DNA of 64,000 nucleotides, taken from NCBI RefSeq assembly GCF_949987515.2, contig NC_082697.1:20591730-20655729 (forward strand), written 5' to 3'. The translations under genes were made by a program, and so were the position numbers. Source of the stretch: Delphinus delphis. Lineage: Eukaryota > Chordata > Mammalia > Artiodactyla > Delphinidae. Each line of letters begins with the position of its first letter. Within the stretch, counting starts at the first letter, position 1. The notes below the pieces were generated by a model. It searched no databases. It was not told where the DNA came from and saw only the letters and a list, made by a program, of their open reading frames with translations. Below are positions 35,052 through 46,589 of the stretch, in pieces.

Positions 35052-35265
35052 ATTTATTTATTTATTTATTTTTGCGGTACGCGGGCCTCTCACTGTTGTG
35101 GCCTCTCCCGTTGCGGAGCACAGGCTCCGGACGCGCAGGGTCAGCGGCCACGGCTCACGGGCCCAGCCGCTCCGCGGCATGTGGGATCTTCCCGGACCGG
35201 GGCACGAACCCGTGTCCCCTGCATCGGCAGGCGGACTCTCAACCACTGTGCCACCAGGGAAGCCC
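35052..35265 (-). mobile_element. Compact CHR-2-like SINE
   Basis: Reverse: (TTTA)n tail, 'gcggtacgcgggcctctc', 'gtgccaccagggaagccc'. Perfect 12-bp duplication ttggattattat at 35040-35051 and 35266-35277. Confidence 0.95.
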
Positions 35266-35504
35266 TTGGATTATTATTAATCACACCCTTTTTCCATTCC
35301 TTCAAAGAACATCTTCCCTCTTTCTTTTTTTTCCCACTGTTTTTTAAACATAAAATTCTCACGGCTCCCTTTAATATGACTTGAAATTTCAAAATACTGG
35401 TCCACAAGAAATCTCTCATCTGAAATCAAGGGAGCCAAATGTGCTTTGGAATTCAGAACTTTGGAGTTTTATCAATGTAATGTGTTGCAGGTACTTTATA
35501 TCAA

Positions 35505-35690
35505 TGACTCACGTACTTGAACATGAATCAGAATCACCAGGAGGGTTCGGTGAAGCACAGAAGTCCGGGGCCCATCCCTGAAGTTTTGATTCCATAGGTC
35601 CGGGGTGGAGCCTGAGAATTTCTATGTTTTGCAAGTTCCCAGGTGATGCTGCTGCTGGCCTGGGGACCACACCATGAGAACTAATACGAT
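35505..35690 (-). mobile_element. MER5A-like hAT element
   Basis: 'aatcagaatcaccaggaggg', 'ggtccggggtggagcctgag', 'caggtgatgctgctgctgg', 'ggggaccacaccatgagaac' follow the full MER5A order. Confidence 0.85.
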
Positions 35691-36063
35691 CTACTATATA
35701 ACATCCCTGGGTCAGCACCCCATAATCAAACATTAATATTTCTGCTGTGAAATGTTAATGAAAGAATATAAATAGCCTTATGTCAGTTCAGATTAGGTTT
35801 AGCTACTCAGTGAGCTTTTGTAAACCGATGAAAAACCTTTCAGTTTTCAGAGAATTTTGGATTTGGGAAGAGAATGTAAGGAATTGTGGAGTTATAAATG
35901 AAATCTCATGACCAAAGATGAAAGCATACACAAAACAGTAACGTTAGATTACGCTTTTTTAAAAAACTACACTTGACCCACCACCAGCAGGAACTGTGAA
36001 ATGTTTGTAGAATGAATGAAAATGTTTCTCTTTAAAGAGAAAACAGTGCATGTTTTCTATTGG

Positions 36064-36077
36064 CCACCAGGTGGCAG
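36064..36077 (+). promoter_or_regulatory. CTCF-like motif, full core match
   Basis: CCACCAGGTGGCAG agrees at all 14 positions with the published core CCASYAGRKGGCRS. Occupancy is unknown. Confidence 0.5.
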
Positions 36078-36169
36078 CAATAGCTCTCTAGCCAAGTTGG
36101 TGGCGGGGCTTGGGGGTGGCTTGGGTTGTAGTGGATGGAGAATGGTGCTCTTTGCTTTTATATGAGAAA

Positions 36170-36608
36170 GCCGGGCTGGTGGTAGCTGCTCTGGAAGAGT
36201 GTTTGGGAATTGCTGTTGCTGTGTTACACACTAGCCCAAAATTTAGGGGGGTAAACAACCATTTTATCGTACTCATGAATTCTGTGCCAAATTCCAAATT
36301 TGGAAAGGGCATGGCAGGGACAGCCTGTCTCTGTTCCATGTGTCTGGGGCATCAGCTGGAAGGACTCAACAGTTGGGAGCTGGAATCATCTGGGGACATC
36401 TTCACTCACGACTGGTGCTGGCTGTGAGCTAGGACCTCAGCTAGATGGTCAGCAGGAGCCCCTACATAGGCTCTCTCCATGCGGTCCCTCTGTGTGGACT
36501 AGCTTGGGCTTCCTCACAGCATGACAGGTGGGTTCCAGCATGCGTGTCTCCACCCAGCTTCAAGGGGAGAGGACATAGACCTCCACTGGATGGGAGGAAT
36601 GTCAAGGT
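36170..36608 (-). repeat. Ancient interspersed repeat, family uncertain
   Basis: 'ccattttatcgtactcatgaattctgtg', 'gggcttcctcacagcatgac' and 'ggacatagacctccactggatggg' match a common mammalian repeat I cannot name with confidence. Confidence 0.6.
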
Positions 36609-36609
36609 C

Positions 36610-36992
36610 ACTGTATTAATTTGCTAAGGCTGCCATAACAAAATACTGCTTAAACAATAGAAATTTATTTCTCACAGTTCTGGAGGCTAAAAGTCCAAGA
36701 AAAGTTGCCGGCAGGTTTGTTTTCTCCTGAGGCCTCTCTCCTTGACTTGCAGACGACTGCCCTCTTGCTGTGTTCTCACGTAGTCTTTCCCATGTGCTCA
36801 CACACCCTGTGTCTCTGTCTGTCCAAATTTCCTCCTCTTATGAGCACAACAGTCAGATGGGTTTAGATCTTTAATTCCTAATGGCCTCATTTTAACTTAG
36901 TCACCTCTTTAAAACCCTGTCTTCAATGCAGTCACTGAGGTACTGGGGTTAGAACTTAAACATATGAATTTGGGGGACACAGTTCAGCCGAT
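36610..36992 (-). mobile_element. MLT1/MST-like MaLR LTR
   Basis: Reverse: 'ttaatttgctaaggctgccataac', 'tttatttctcacagttctggaggc', 'ccatgtgctcacacac', 'ggggacacagttcagcc'. Solo LTR. Confidence 0.85.
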
Positions 36993-37039
36993 AACAGTCA
37001 CACTGTCAGAAGATGATGTGGGGTCGGAGATGTTACTAC

Positions 37040-37680
37040 GGGTATCTTGGGGAAACGCAGTGTGCCCTGACACCCCTCCTTCAGTTGCTCCATGCACTCC
37101 AATGGCATCAAAGTTAAGCACATTGTACTCATCCTACCCCTATGCCTTTGAATATGCTGTGTTCTCTGCCTGGGACACCCTCACCTGCCATTCTCTAATG
37201 GGCACTCTTATTCACCCATCCAGAGCATCCCTGACCCTGTCCCCAGTTGACCACCATTATCTTTACCACCAGCCTTGTCACACTGGTCGCAACCACTGCC
37301 ATTTATGGACTGCTACTTTGTGCCAGGCTAAGTTCTACTGATCTTATTTAATTCTTAACAACCTTCTGTGAGGTTGGTTTTACAGATGAAGAAACCAATG
37401 GCCGGAGTGAGGAAGTTATTAGCCCAGTGCCACAGAACAAGTAAGTGGCAGAGTCAAGACTCAAACCCAGTTCTGCCTGCTCCAGAGCCTGTGTTTGTCA
37501 CCTCTTTCCTTATTGGACCTTTGATTACCTCCTCTGTGCCGCTCCCACCCCTGGTTCAACCCTCTCATCAAAGCATCAGTCCCCTGCAATAATTCACATC
37601 GCACCAGCTCTGGTCCCATCTGCTGGTCTCACCTGCTTATGCCTGGGCTGCTCCGGGGAAGGTCTGACCTGAGCTTATGA
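37040..37680 (+). mobile_element. L2 fragment with embedded MIR
   Basis: 'gtgttctctgcctgggacaccc' and neighbouring text are L2, interrupted by the MIR at 37290-37495. Confidence 0.6.
37290..37495 (-). repeat. MIR inside L2
   Basis: 'gtgccaggctaagttctactgatc', 'ttttacagatgaagaaacc', 'caagtaagtggcagagtcaagactc' in reverse MIR order. Confidence 0.85.
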
Positions 37681-37739
37681 ACAGGCTGAGGGCCAAGCAT
37701 GCCTTGCACGTTTCAGTGTATTTACATTACACGGTTACG

Positions 37740-38030
37740 CCATCACGTTAATGGTTCCCAAGGAACCACACCTCCCGATATCCACACCTTTGTGTAGCTT
37801 CCTCCCACCTTGACTTGGAGTTTGTCTGTGGGACTCGCTGTGGTCAGTGGGACATCAGCAAATGTGATGAAAGCAGGAGCTTGAAAGTGCTTGTGTACTG
37901 AGCCTGGCTCTCCTGGAACACTGCCACCTTGTGGACAAAACTGGGGTAGATTGAGGATGAGAGACCAAGCCCACCGTGGCCACGCCTCCTGGTCCAGGAA
38001 TCCCAGCTGAGGCCTAGATGTCCCGTGGTC
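37740..38030 (+). repeat. Ancient LTR-type repeat, family uncertain
   Basis: 'ccaccttgacttggagtttgtc', 'gggactcgctgtggtcagtggg' resemble an old mammalian repeat. It contains the second CTCF-like motif. Confidence 0.45.
37921..37934 (-). promoter_or_regulatory. CTCF-like motif, one mismatch
   Basis: Minus strand reads CCACAAGGTGGCAG, matching the core except the fifth base. It points toward the plus-strand motif at 36064. Confidence 0.4.
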
Positions 38031-38199
38031 TTAAGCCAGTGTGCATGTTTTGTCTTGTTTTTACAAGCCTGTGTTTTTAATCACAGATTTGCCTTCTTCA
38101 CTGGCCTCGCAATCTCACGGATTGCCTTCCTTTGCCCAAATTCATACAGCTTGTGAGTGGAGGATCCAGAATTTCAACCCAGATCTGTCTAGAAAGCTA

Positions 38200-38290
38200 T
38201 AATAATAACTACAACAACAATAATATTGTCATTATTAAATAATGTTATTTATTAATTATTATAAAATAATTATTATTTTACATTCTTGCT
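38200..38290. repeat. AT-rich low-complexity tract
   Basis: Built from ataata, aacaac and attatt words with local self-complementarity around taataattatt. Confidence 0.8.
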
Positions 38291-38945
38291 CTAATCCTGT
38301 ATTGTATATCAAGGACATTATAGATTTTAACTTTATTTTAATGTATTTTATAATTTTATCACCAAATTCTTTTGTTTTTCATGATCATAAACTATTCTTT
38401 AATTTCCTGGTTTTTCTCTTTATGTTGGAACGTAAAGAGATGTTGCCTCTCTGCAGTCCAGTTCTCCGTTCTATTATATCAATATAGTATTTTGCCTGTT
38501 TTCTTTTTTCTCTTGTTCTTTTGCTCTAGAGCCAGTCTTATGGTTGGTCTGTGCATGTTTGTAGCAGGTATAAGGCAGATAAATGAGGTCCAGCCTCAAA
38601 ACACTGCTGTCATCATGCAAGCACGGTCCAGCCCGCTCTACCCCCAAATGTTACAACTCGACTTTTTTTCAAACACCATGAAAGGAAATACAAAATACCC
38701 AGAAACTTACTTGAACCCTCTTTTCTGCCCTGTCCACTTACTTCACATGCCCAAAGTCCTTGCCCTCTGGCCACCTCCTGTTTCTCTCTCCTCTGACTCT
38801 CTCTCTGTCTCTCTCTTTTCCTTCCAACTTCTTCCACTTTCTTCCAGCGTCTGCACTTCTGTATCCCTCTCCCCATTTCCTGCGTCACAAGACTTGCTTA
38901 ATTACTTGTTGACCACATGATACTACACATGTCTGTGATTTTATA
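38291..38945. other. Unassigned sequence, AT-rich then pyrimidine-rich
   Basis: A 182-codon plus frame spans most of it but consists of hydrophobic AT-rich and Ser/Leu-rich low-complexity text, which argues against a gene. Confidence 0.4.
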
Positions 38946-38959
38946 CATTAAAAAAGCCA

Positions 38960-39246
38960 GGGCTTCCCTGGTGGAGCAGTGGTTGGGAATCCGCCTGCCA
39001 ATGCAGAGGACACGGGTTCGAGCCCTGGTCCGGGAAGATCCCACATGCCGTGGAGCAACTAAGCCCGTGAGCCACAACTACCGAGCCTGCGCTCTAGAGT
39101 CAGTGAGCACAACTACTGAGCCCATGCGCCACAACTACTGAAGCCTGCATGCCTAGAGCCTGTGCTCTGAAACAAGAGAAGCCACTGCAATGAGAAGCCC
39201 GCACACAGCAACAAAGACCCAACACAGCCAAAAAAAAATAAGTAAA
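38960..39246 (+). mobile_element. CHR-1-like SINE, long form
   Basis: Head 'gggcttccctggtggagcagtgg', 'gggttcgagccctggtccggg', repeated 'cacaactactgag' modules. Approximate duplication attaaaaaagccag / attaaaa...tccag. Confidence 0.92.
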
Positions 39247-39269
39247 TTAAAAAAAAAAAAATCCAGTAG

Positions 39270-39551
39270 TGGGGCTTCTCTGGTGGTCCAGTGTGTAAGA
39301 CTGTGTGCTCCCAATTCAGGGGGCCTGGGTTCGATCCCTGGTTGGGGAACTAGATCCCACATGTATGTCACAACTAAGAGTCTGCATGCCACAACTAAGA
39401 AGTCCACATGCCGCAACTGAGTCCACATGCCACAACTAAGAATTTCGCATACCACAACTAAAAAGATCCCACAAGCTGCAACTTAACATGCCACAGTGAA
39501 GATCCCATGTGCTGCAACTAAGACCTGGCACAGCCAAAATAAATTTGAAAA
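39270..39551 (+). mobile_element. Long SINE variant with many 'cacaactaag' repeats
   Basis: Head 'ggggcttctctggtggtccagtg' and B-box intact, but the body is a run of 'catgccacaactaag' units. Duplication aaatccagtag (39259-39269) / aaatccaatag (39552-39562). Inserted into the tail of the preceding SINE. Confidence 0.9.
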
Positions 39552-39562
39552 AAATCCAATAG

Positions 39563-41500
39563 ATTCTCCATTCAGGTCATTAGAACTAATAAGAGTTCTT
39601 CAAGGTTGTTAGATACAACACCAATAAACAAACACCAATGATAAAAATCAATTATGTTCTTATATACCAGTAACAAACAATTAGAAAATGTCCTTTTACA
39701 AAGGATGCCATTTACAATAGCAATAAAAGCTTACAAGGCGTCTAGGAATAAACCTGCATGATATCTTTATGGGGAAAATTAGAAAACTGTAATGTGAGAC
39801 ATTGAAAGAAACTTAAATGTTTCATAATTTAATAAAAGGAAAGTACACAAAATAAAGAACCTATACAAAATCCATGTGAAGAAGATGTACATCCCATTAT
39901 CAAACCAGGTAAAGGATGTGAATGGGGAATGTTCAAAGGAAATATAAATGACCAGAAATCAAAGAAGTATTCATTAAGCCACAGTGTGATATAATTTACT
40001 GATTATTAGAAAGAGCGCTTAAAATTGTAAATATGTAGGATTGGTCAAAGTGTGAAAAAATGGGTGGATGCCTTTAGGGAGACTGTAAATTGATACTGTT
40101 TTTGTACAGTGATTCGACAATATTTGTCAACATTTAAAATCTCCTTTGGTCTGGCAGGTTCACTTGTGGTAGTGTATCCTTCCTGAATGTGTGTGTATGC
40201 AGGGATGTTTGTTGCAGCATTATTTGTAAGAGAATAATCTTGGAAACATTTATTAATATGCCATTCAAAAGTGGAATCATTAAATAAATTATGGCATGAA
40301 ACATAATGGAATACTATTCAAATGTTTAAATGAATGGGTTGCTTCACAAAGAATGGAAATACATGAACGCAACTTTCGAAGTCTATTATGTGAATAAAGG
40401 AAAAAGGTACATTCCCATTTTTGGTTAGAAGATTCAATACATCTTTCATCTTTCAATCTACAATTTTAATGGGATGCAAATAAGTATTCTGACAGGATTA
40501 TTTTGGAACTTAACAAACTGACTCCAAAGATTATGCAAGAAAATCAAGAAAAGTCCTGGAGAGAGAGAAATTTGAAAAGATAAACTCTGCCACATCTCAA
40601 AGTGTATTATAAAGTGAGAGTAATAGTTCATTATGAATTCAGGAATAGACAGAGAGATGAATGGGACAGATGAGTGAGTCTGAAAGTAGATCGAAAAAAT
40701 AAGGTCGTTTAATAAATAATAAAGATGGCATTTAAATCAGTGGAGAAAAGATGGATTACTCAATAAATACTGTTAGTACAATTGACTAGTCATCTGAAAA
40801 GAAATTCCACTGGAGCCCTACCACAAACCTGCACAAAGATGATTCCAACCGGATAAATAAATCATGGTACAAGCACACAACAAAATACTATACAGCAATG
40901 GGAATGAATGAACCATGGCTATGTGCAACATGGATGCATGGTAAAGACAATGCTTAGAGATGCATAATTGGGTGGTCAAACTATAAAGGGCACGGAAAGG
41001 AATACTATAGAAATTGGTATAGTGGTTTCCTACAAGGGGAAAGGAGATTTTGATCGAGAAAGATCATACTGGAGTGTCCTGGTGGGGAAGGCGAGTAGCA
41101 ATGTTCTGTTTCTTGACCATTGTGACTGCACAACTGTTCATTCTACAACTTGTTAGGTTGTCCATTTATGTTTATGCCATTATGTAGTTCATTTTTTACA
41201 TAAAAATGTTTACAATAACTAAGTATATAGGAAGAAAAAGTAGGGCTTTGTTTTTGTTTTGTTTTTCGTTTTCTCAGTGTGAGCAAGGCTTTTCTAAGGA
41301 TAACATGAAACCCAAAAGCACTTTTAAAAGATTGCTTGATTTGAGCCCATAACAAATTCTGCATGGAAAAACACCTCCACAAAGTCAAACAACGAACACC
41401 CATTATGGGAAAATGTTTGCAATTATATCATATTTCTTAGTATAAAAGAGCAGAGGATTAGAGGGTGGTTTTTCAGAATCTTGTGAATGCATTATTCATT
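39563..41500 (+). mobile_element. Old L1 remnants (several pieces)
   Basis: 'gatgccatttacaatagcaataaaagc', 'gtttgttgcagcattatttgtaag', 'tggagaaaagatggattactc' and 'aattctgcatggaaaaacacc' preserve ORF2/3'-UTR order in at least two overlapping fragments. Confidence 0.75.
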
Positions 41501-41815
41501 AAACATAATATAAAAATAAAGACAGGGAAAAAAGAATGTGGCAGCTGTTTTTGTATTGATGTAGGGTGATCTCCAAGGTATACTGTAATATAGTGTGCTA
41601 ATATTTGTGTAAAAAGTGTACGTATATGTGGATATCGTGGATGCATTCTCCTGGTGTTTTTTGTCATGTTTGTGGCAGATATACACACTTTTTTTTTTTT
41701 GCACATATGTTTTTAAAGGATGGAAGAGAAGCAATTCCACATGCAGTGATATTGAGTGATGTCTACAACAAACCGCTACAGACAAACAAAAGAAGCTAGA
41801 CAAGAGTAGTGTTAT
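41501..41815. other. Probable L1 tail remnants
   Basis: 'gggtgatctccaaggtatactg' resembles L1 3'-end text; a T12 run at about 41690. Confidence 0.45.
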
Positions 41816-41828
41816 TTTTGTTTCTTTT

Positions 41829-42035
41829 TCTTCTTTATTCTCGCGGTACGCGGGCCTCTAACTGTTGTGGCCTCTCCTGTTGCAGAGCACAGGCTCCGGA
41901 CGCGCAGGCTCAGCGGCCATGGCTCACGGGCCCAGCCGCTCCGCGGCATGTGGGATCTTCCGGACCGGGGCACGAATCCGTGTCCCCTGCATTGGCAGGT
42001 GGACTCTCAACCACTGCGCCACCAGGGAAGCCCCC
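41829..42035 (-). mobile_element. Compact CHR-2-like SINE
   Basis: Reverse: 'gcggtacgcgggcctctaac', 'cactgcgccaccagggaagcc'. Perfect 13-bp duplication ttttgtttctttt at 41816-41828 and 42036-42048. Confidence 0.95.
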
Positions 42036-42048
42036 TTTTGTTTCTTTT

Positions 42049-42265
42049 AATGGAAAATTTCAAAGCACATACAAAAAGTAGAGAGAGAAGTATAGTGCAC
42101 CATTATGTACCTATCCCCCCTATTCATGATAAAAACCACATGGCTATTCTTGTTTCATCTATACCTCCCTCCCACTCCCCTCCACCCCACTTGATTATTT
42201 TGGAGCAAATCCCAGACATACCATTTCATCTGCAGATACTTCAGTATGTACCTCCATAAGCTCTC

Positions 42266-42314
<49 letters not shown>

Positions 42315-42660
42315 CACTGTCATATCTAAAAATTAAAACCTATCAATAATTCTTTCATACAATCAAATATCCAGACACTGTTCAGCCTTCCCAGATTTTG
42401 CCGGGAGTATATCTTCTTTACCAGTTGATTTACCAGCACTGGGGTCTGCAGGTCTACACTTTGTATCTGTGTTATGGTTCCAATGGCTTTTAATACACAG
42501 GTCCCCTTCTTTTCATCCCCTTTGCAATTTATTTAAGGGGAAAAATGTTTAATTTATAGGTTCTCCCACTTTGTTCCTTTCCTCCCTTCTGTGCAAGTAA
42601 TTTGATGGAAGAAAAAAGAAGAAGGTTGTTTATCCTGGCGAGTTCTCTGCATTCTGGATT
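42049..42660 (-). mobile_element. Old L1 3' UTR
   Basis: 'gattattttggagcaaatcccagac', 'ccagacactgttcagccttccc' and 'ctgcattctggattttgctgac' in reverse L1 order; interrupted by a CT microsatellite. Confidence 0.75.
42261..42310 (+). repeat. (CT)n microsatellite
   Basis: Fifty bases of CT with a single CCCT interruption. Confidence 0.95.
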
Positions 42661-42699
42661 TTGCTGACGGCAACCCTATGGTGTCATCATGTTTGGGAC

Positions 42700-43145
42700 A
42701 GATTTTGCTCACTTGCCCCATTCAGGTCCACCTTCCACCCTTCTTTACATTGCTCTGCCCCAGTAGGCTCCATCACCCAGGCTTTCTTGCCCTCTGGTTT
42801 CAGTTGGCTTTGGCCAATGGGAAGCCCTTGTAGGAATGGGAGGGAGGGAGAAGAATGAGGTCAGAGTGTTTATTTCCCCGACTTCCTCTGTGCAAGGCCA
42901 CCTTGGGTAGGCTGTGCTTCTTGACTGAAGGTAACTGTTCCTCTCAAGACAGCTGTTCCACATAACTGCCTCCCCTGCCAGGTTCTGGTAATTTCTCCCT
43001 CCTACTGGCAAAGGCTTCTCTGTCCCTCATTCCAGGATCCTGCGCTATCCTTCACGTTCTGCCTTCACCTTTGTAATAAACCCTCTTCTCATTTTCCTAA
43101 CCTGAGTGCACCATCTGCCTCCTGCTGGGACTCTAATTTATACAA
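42700..43145 (+). repeat. Ancient retroelement fragment nested in L1, family uncertain
   Basis: 'ccaccttgggtaggctgtg', 'cacctttgtaataaaccctcttctc' and 'ccatctgcctcctgctgggac' match a common old repeat end with a polyadenylation-like word. Confidence 0.55.
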
Positions 43146-43149
43146 GGTT

Positions 43150-43960
43150 TCTCTGTCTCCAGTATTTTCAATAAACTGGCAGTTAAGTCTGAAGCTTGAT
43201 CAGATTTGGACTAAACATTTTTCTGTAAGAATACTTCATGGTTGATGTTCAATATGCTACATCATATCACATCAGAAGGCACACAATATCCATCCATTAC
43301 AAAGATCCCCGTCAGCTTTTTGCCAAACGGTTTTCAGCTGTCGTTGATCTCTGTCTCTTGCCATTATCAGGAGTTAGAAAATAATGGTATTCCATCATTC
43401 TTTCTTCATTCATTAGCTGGAAAGACTCTATAATGAAAAATTCCCTTACCATCTACATGGTTACCGTGGGGTCCAGTTTGTACAGGAAAGGCAGGATCCA
43501 TGCCTGTTTCTTTCCCTTCTTTCTCTTTACCAGTTTTCAAATGATGAGCTGGATTCTCCAAAGATAACCAATGATGAATTCATGGATTTCAATAGTTGAT
43601 GTTTTAACCCCTCATTTTTGTTCTTTCTGATGTTCAAGTTGTCCCATGTTTTGGCCAGTGGGTGGGAGCCACTGAGTTCTTTTGATGTGATCCCAGGAGT
43701 CTTCAGGAGTCTTTGATCGTTTCCTCACTTTCTGATGCAACAAGATACTCCAGGCTCATCTTACATATTTCCTGCCCCAGAACTGGAATCAGCCATTTCT
43801 CCAAGGAGCCCTGGTTCCTTTTAATGAGAAATGGTATTTGAGAAGCCACATGAGGGATATTCCTTGATACTGGGCTGTTCATTATTTCTAGATCATATTT
43901 CAGCTAAGAAATTAATACTTTTAGAGAGCAAATACATCATGTGCTCTTACTGATATTCGT
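43150..43960 (-). mobile_element. Old L1 3' UTR, continuation
   Basis: 'ggttttcagctgtcgttgatc', 'ccaggctcatcttacatatttcctgcc', 'ccaaggagccctggttcctttt' are reverse L1M text. Confidence 0.75.
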
Positions 43961-44280
43961 GATTCAAATTTAGGATTACAGGACTTTAATTTTTTGATTT
44001 TATATTTTTATGCCTTGTAACTTATGCTGAAAATCTTGGTTCCTAAACACATTAACATAATTATTTACATATATATACATAAATATTTATATCTTCACAG
44101 TAACTATACCAATGCTATTACTAACAACATAATTACTGAAAACAGTAAGATTTCTTTGCAGTTCTTTTTTGTTCTTAGAATATATCCCACTAAAGATGTA
44201 CATTCAACTACTGGGTTTTTTTCTCTTTCTTCTAAAAGTCACTTAAAGTCACCTGACTAAAGACTTAAAATAAAGACCTC

Positions 44281-44489
44281 AGGGCTTCCCTGGTGGCGCA
44301 GTGGTTAAGAGTCCGCCTGCCGATGCAGGGGACACGGGTTCATGCCCCGGTCCGGGAGGATCCCACATGCCGCAGAGTGGCTGGACCCGTGAGCCATGGC
44401 CGCTGAGCCTGTGCGTCCGGAGCCTGTGCTCCGCAACGGGAGAGGCCACAACAGTGAGAGGCCCGCGTACCACAAAAAAAAAAAAAAGT
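44281..44489 (+). mobile_element. Compact CHR-2-like SINE
   Basis: All landmarks present ('gccatggccgctgagcctg', 'gaggcccgcgtacc' plus A). Perfect 14-bp duplication aaaataaagacctc at 44267-44280 and 44490-44503. Confidence 0.96.
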
Positions 44490-44503
44490 AAAATAAAGAC
44501 CTC

Positions 44504-45800
44504 TCTGTGTGAGTAAGCTACCAACTTGATATCTAATAATTAGCTTCATTTGTTTTACTTTGCTTCTGATTTTTAAGGCTTGTGCTTTTATCTCGATTGA
44601 AATCGGTTTGTTTCATAATTGTGTATAACATATACATGATTACAGAGCCAAATATAGAAAGCATGCACTGTTAATTTAAAATCGTAGTCAGGAGAAAGAA
44701 GGAAATTGCTAAGCTCTTCTAGCCAATACAGACAACTTAAAAACAGCTCTACCTTCATTTTTAAAAACAGCTGTCCAATAAAATGTTATTACTAGGGCAA
44801 CATATAATTAAGCAAGGCTGCCAATTTTTTTTAAGATTTAAAAAATTTTATAGATATCAATTTTTTTAGGATTTTTTAAAAACAGTACATGATTACATTT
44901 CTCTAAAACCCAAGTGACTTAAGAGTCCTTTGTTACATTTAACATTTGCAACCAAATTCAGAACAGGATGAGGGTCCATATTTTATCAGAACAGGCTCTT
45001 TGGGCCAGTTTTCTACGGCTCTCAGGAGACTGTTTTTCCAAGCTGGCAGGGGAAGAGGGAACATCTTTCTTATCTGAGATACTCTTCACTAGGAATTGTC
45101 AATAAGGAGGACCTCCAGTCTCAAGGCCAAGCCCTGGAATTCCATTAAATAGCAGGAAGTGAAAAGAGCAAACTCAAACTCAGAATATGTGAAAGAAAAG
45201 GGCAATGAGAAGTTTTAAGATTCTGCCTCCAGAATTCACAAAGAGCTAAAACCAAGTTATTTCAGGTTCCCAAGATACACCTCTGCTCTTTCTTCATCCA
45301 ACCAGATTTCTCTGGAAACTTTTGAAAATGTGATCCTTCTCCAAAATCAGCCCTAATTCAGAAAAGAACCTTTGGGAAATTCTGCATCTGTGTCATCGTT
45401 GATGCTCCCCAGAAAGCTGCTAGGTGGTACCAAAGAATCTGTTCCATAACCCATGCCTTGGCACACACAGAGGGGATGCTAGGATTAACTGGGTGTAGTT
45501 GGTAAGTCCCCAAATTTCCCAGCGTATCTCAATAATCTTGTAAGAGATTTCTACCGTCAGATCCAGAATGTGGGAAAAGCTGCCAGAAAAGGGGAAGATC
45601 ATCTTTCCCCGCACCCCGCCTGTTTCAGCGTTTGGGCATACCTTCTTACAATGGCTAAAGGACTATGACAAAAGCTGACAGGACCGTTATCAACAAAAGG
45701 ATTAGTTCATACTCTTGGAATGCCCTTTACTATGAATAATGACCAGGGCACGGATACTGCTGGACTATAAAGCCTTACAGGTTTAAAACAATGATGAAAT
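44504..45800. other. Unassigned single-copy sequence
   Basis: No gene or repeat recognised; no exon-like open frame. Confidence 0.4.
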
Positions 45801-45825
45801 CCAATCCAAATTACTGCTGAAGTGT

Positions 45826-46090
45826 CCCAAGCTGGGGAATGATCCAGCATGTAAAGAGGAGCTTTACCTCCCTCCACCATTAAAAGTAGAGTTTCCAGAA
45901 GTCTGTCCAGGCTGGGGAATGCCCAGGCCATCCCCAGATGGTTGCCCCGGCTGGGAAAGGTCTGGCATGATAAGATATAGCCCACCCTCAGTCAGATGTT
46001 TATCTAAACGTTATGCAGGCTGGAGAGTGCCAAGCAGCTGAATTCATCCCCCAATTCTTGTTGTCCAGGTTGAGGAATGGCTGTCAGGAG
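45826..46090. repeat. Diverged reiterated motif tract (ggctggggaatg)
   Basis: Related 12-mers begin near 45829, 45909, 45949, 46017 and 46067. Several are followed by a partial complement (gctgg...ccagc), giving small potential stems. Spacing is irregular (40-80 bp). Confidence 0.45.
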
Positions 46091-46324
46091 AATCCCACTG
46101 CATTTCCTCTGGAACAGCTAGGCACCAGCCAGAGGGGAAGCCCCCTCCCCCATCCTGTTCCGCATTCCTGAGAAGAATGTGCAGGCTGAGATTAGTGGCC
46201 AAGGCAATGTCCTCCTCCTGTCCCAACTTTCCTGTCCCAGGAAGAGCTGACGAGGAGGTAAACGTAAAAGACCATCTTTTTAGATTTCTCCAAGACTATT
46301 GACTAAATAAAACAATATTAACAA

Positions 46325-46437
46325 TGTAATGTAGAACATAAGTAATAGTAAGTAGTATAATAGTAAAACATTAGTAATAGTAGTAAGAACATAAGTAATA
46401 GTAAAACATAAGTAGAACATAAGTAATAGTAAAACGC
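46325..46437 (+). repeat. Imperfect tandem repeat (gaacataagtaatagtaa)
   Basis: Three close copies at 46333, 46387 and 46414 and a variant near 46368. Confidence 0.8.
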
Positions 46438-46589
46438 ATGATACCAAAGGCAAATTCCCAAAGCAGCAAAAGGAGTTATACATGGTAACATTCTTACATT
46501 GTATGTGAAGTGTTACAGATTAATTCATGGCAGACTGTAACAAATTAAGGATGTAGAATGTAATCTTTGGAACAATTACCAAAAAAATA

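Noticed and set aside
38372..38920. 182-codon plus frame
   Set aside because: Low-complexity hydrophobic and Ser/Leu text from AT-rich and CT-rich DNA.
39270..39551. Regular 'cacaactaag' spacing resembling a CRISPR-like array
   Set aside because: The units are adjoining degenerate SINE modules in vertebrate DNA with no unique spacers.
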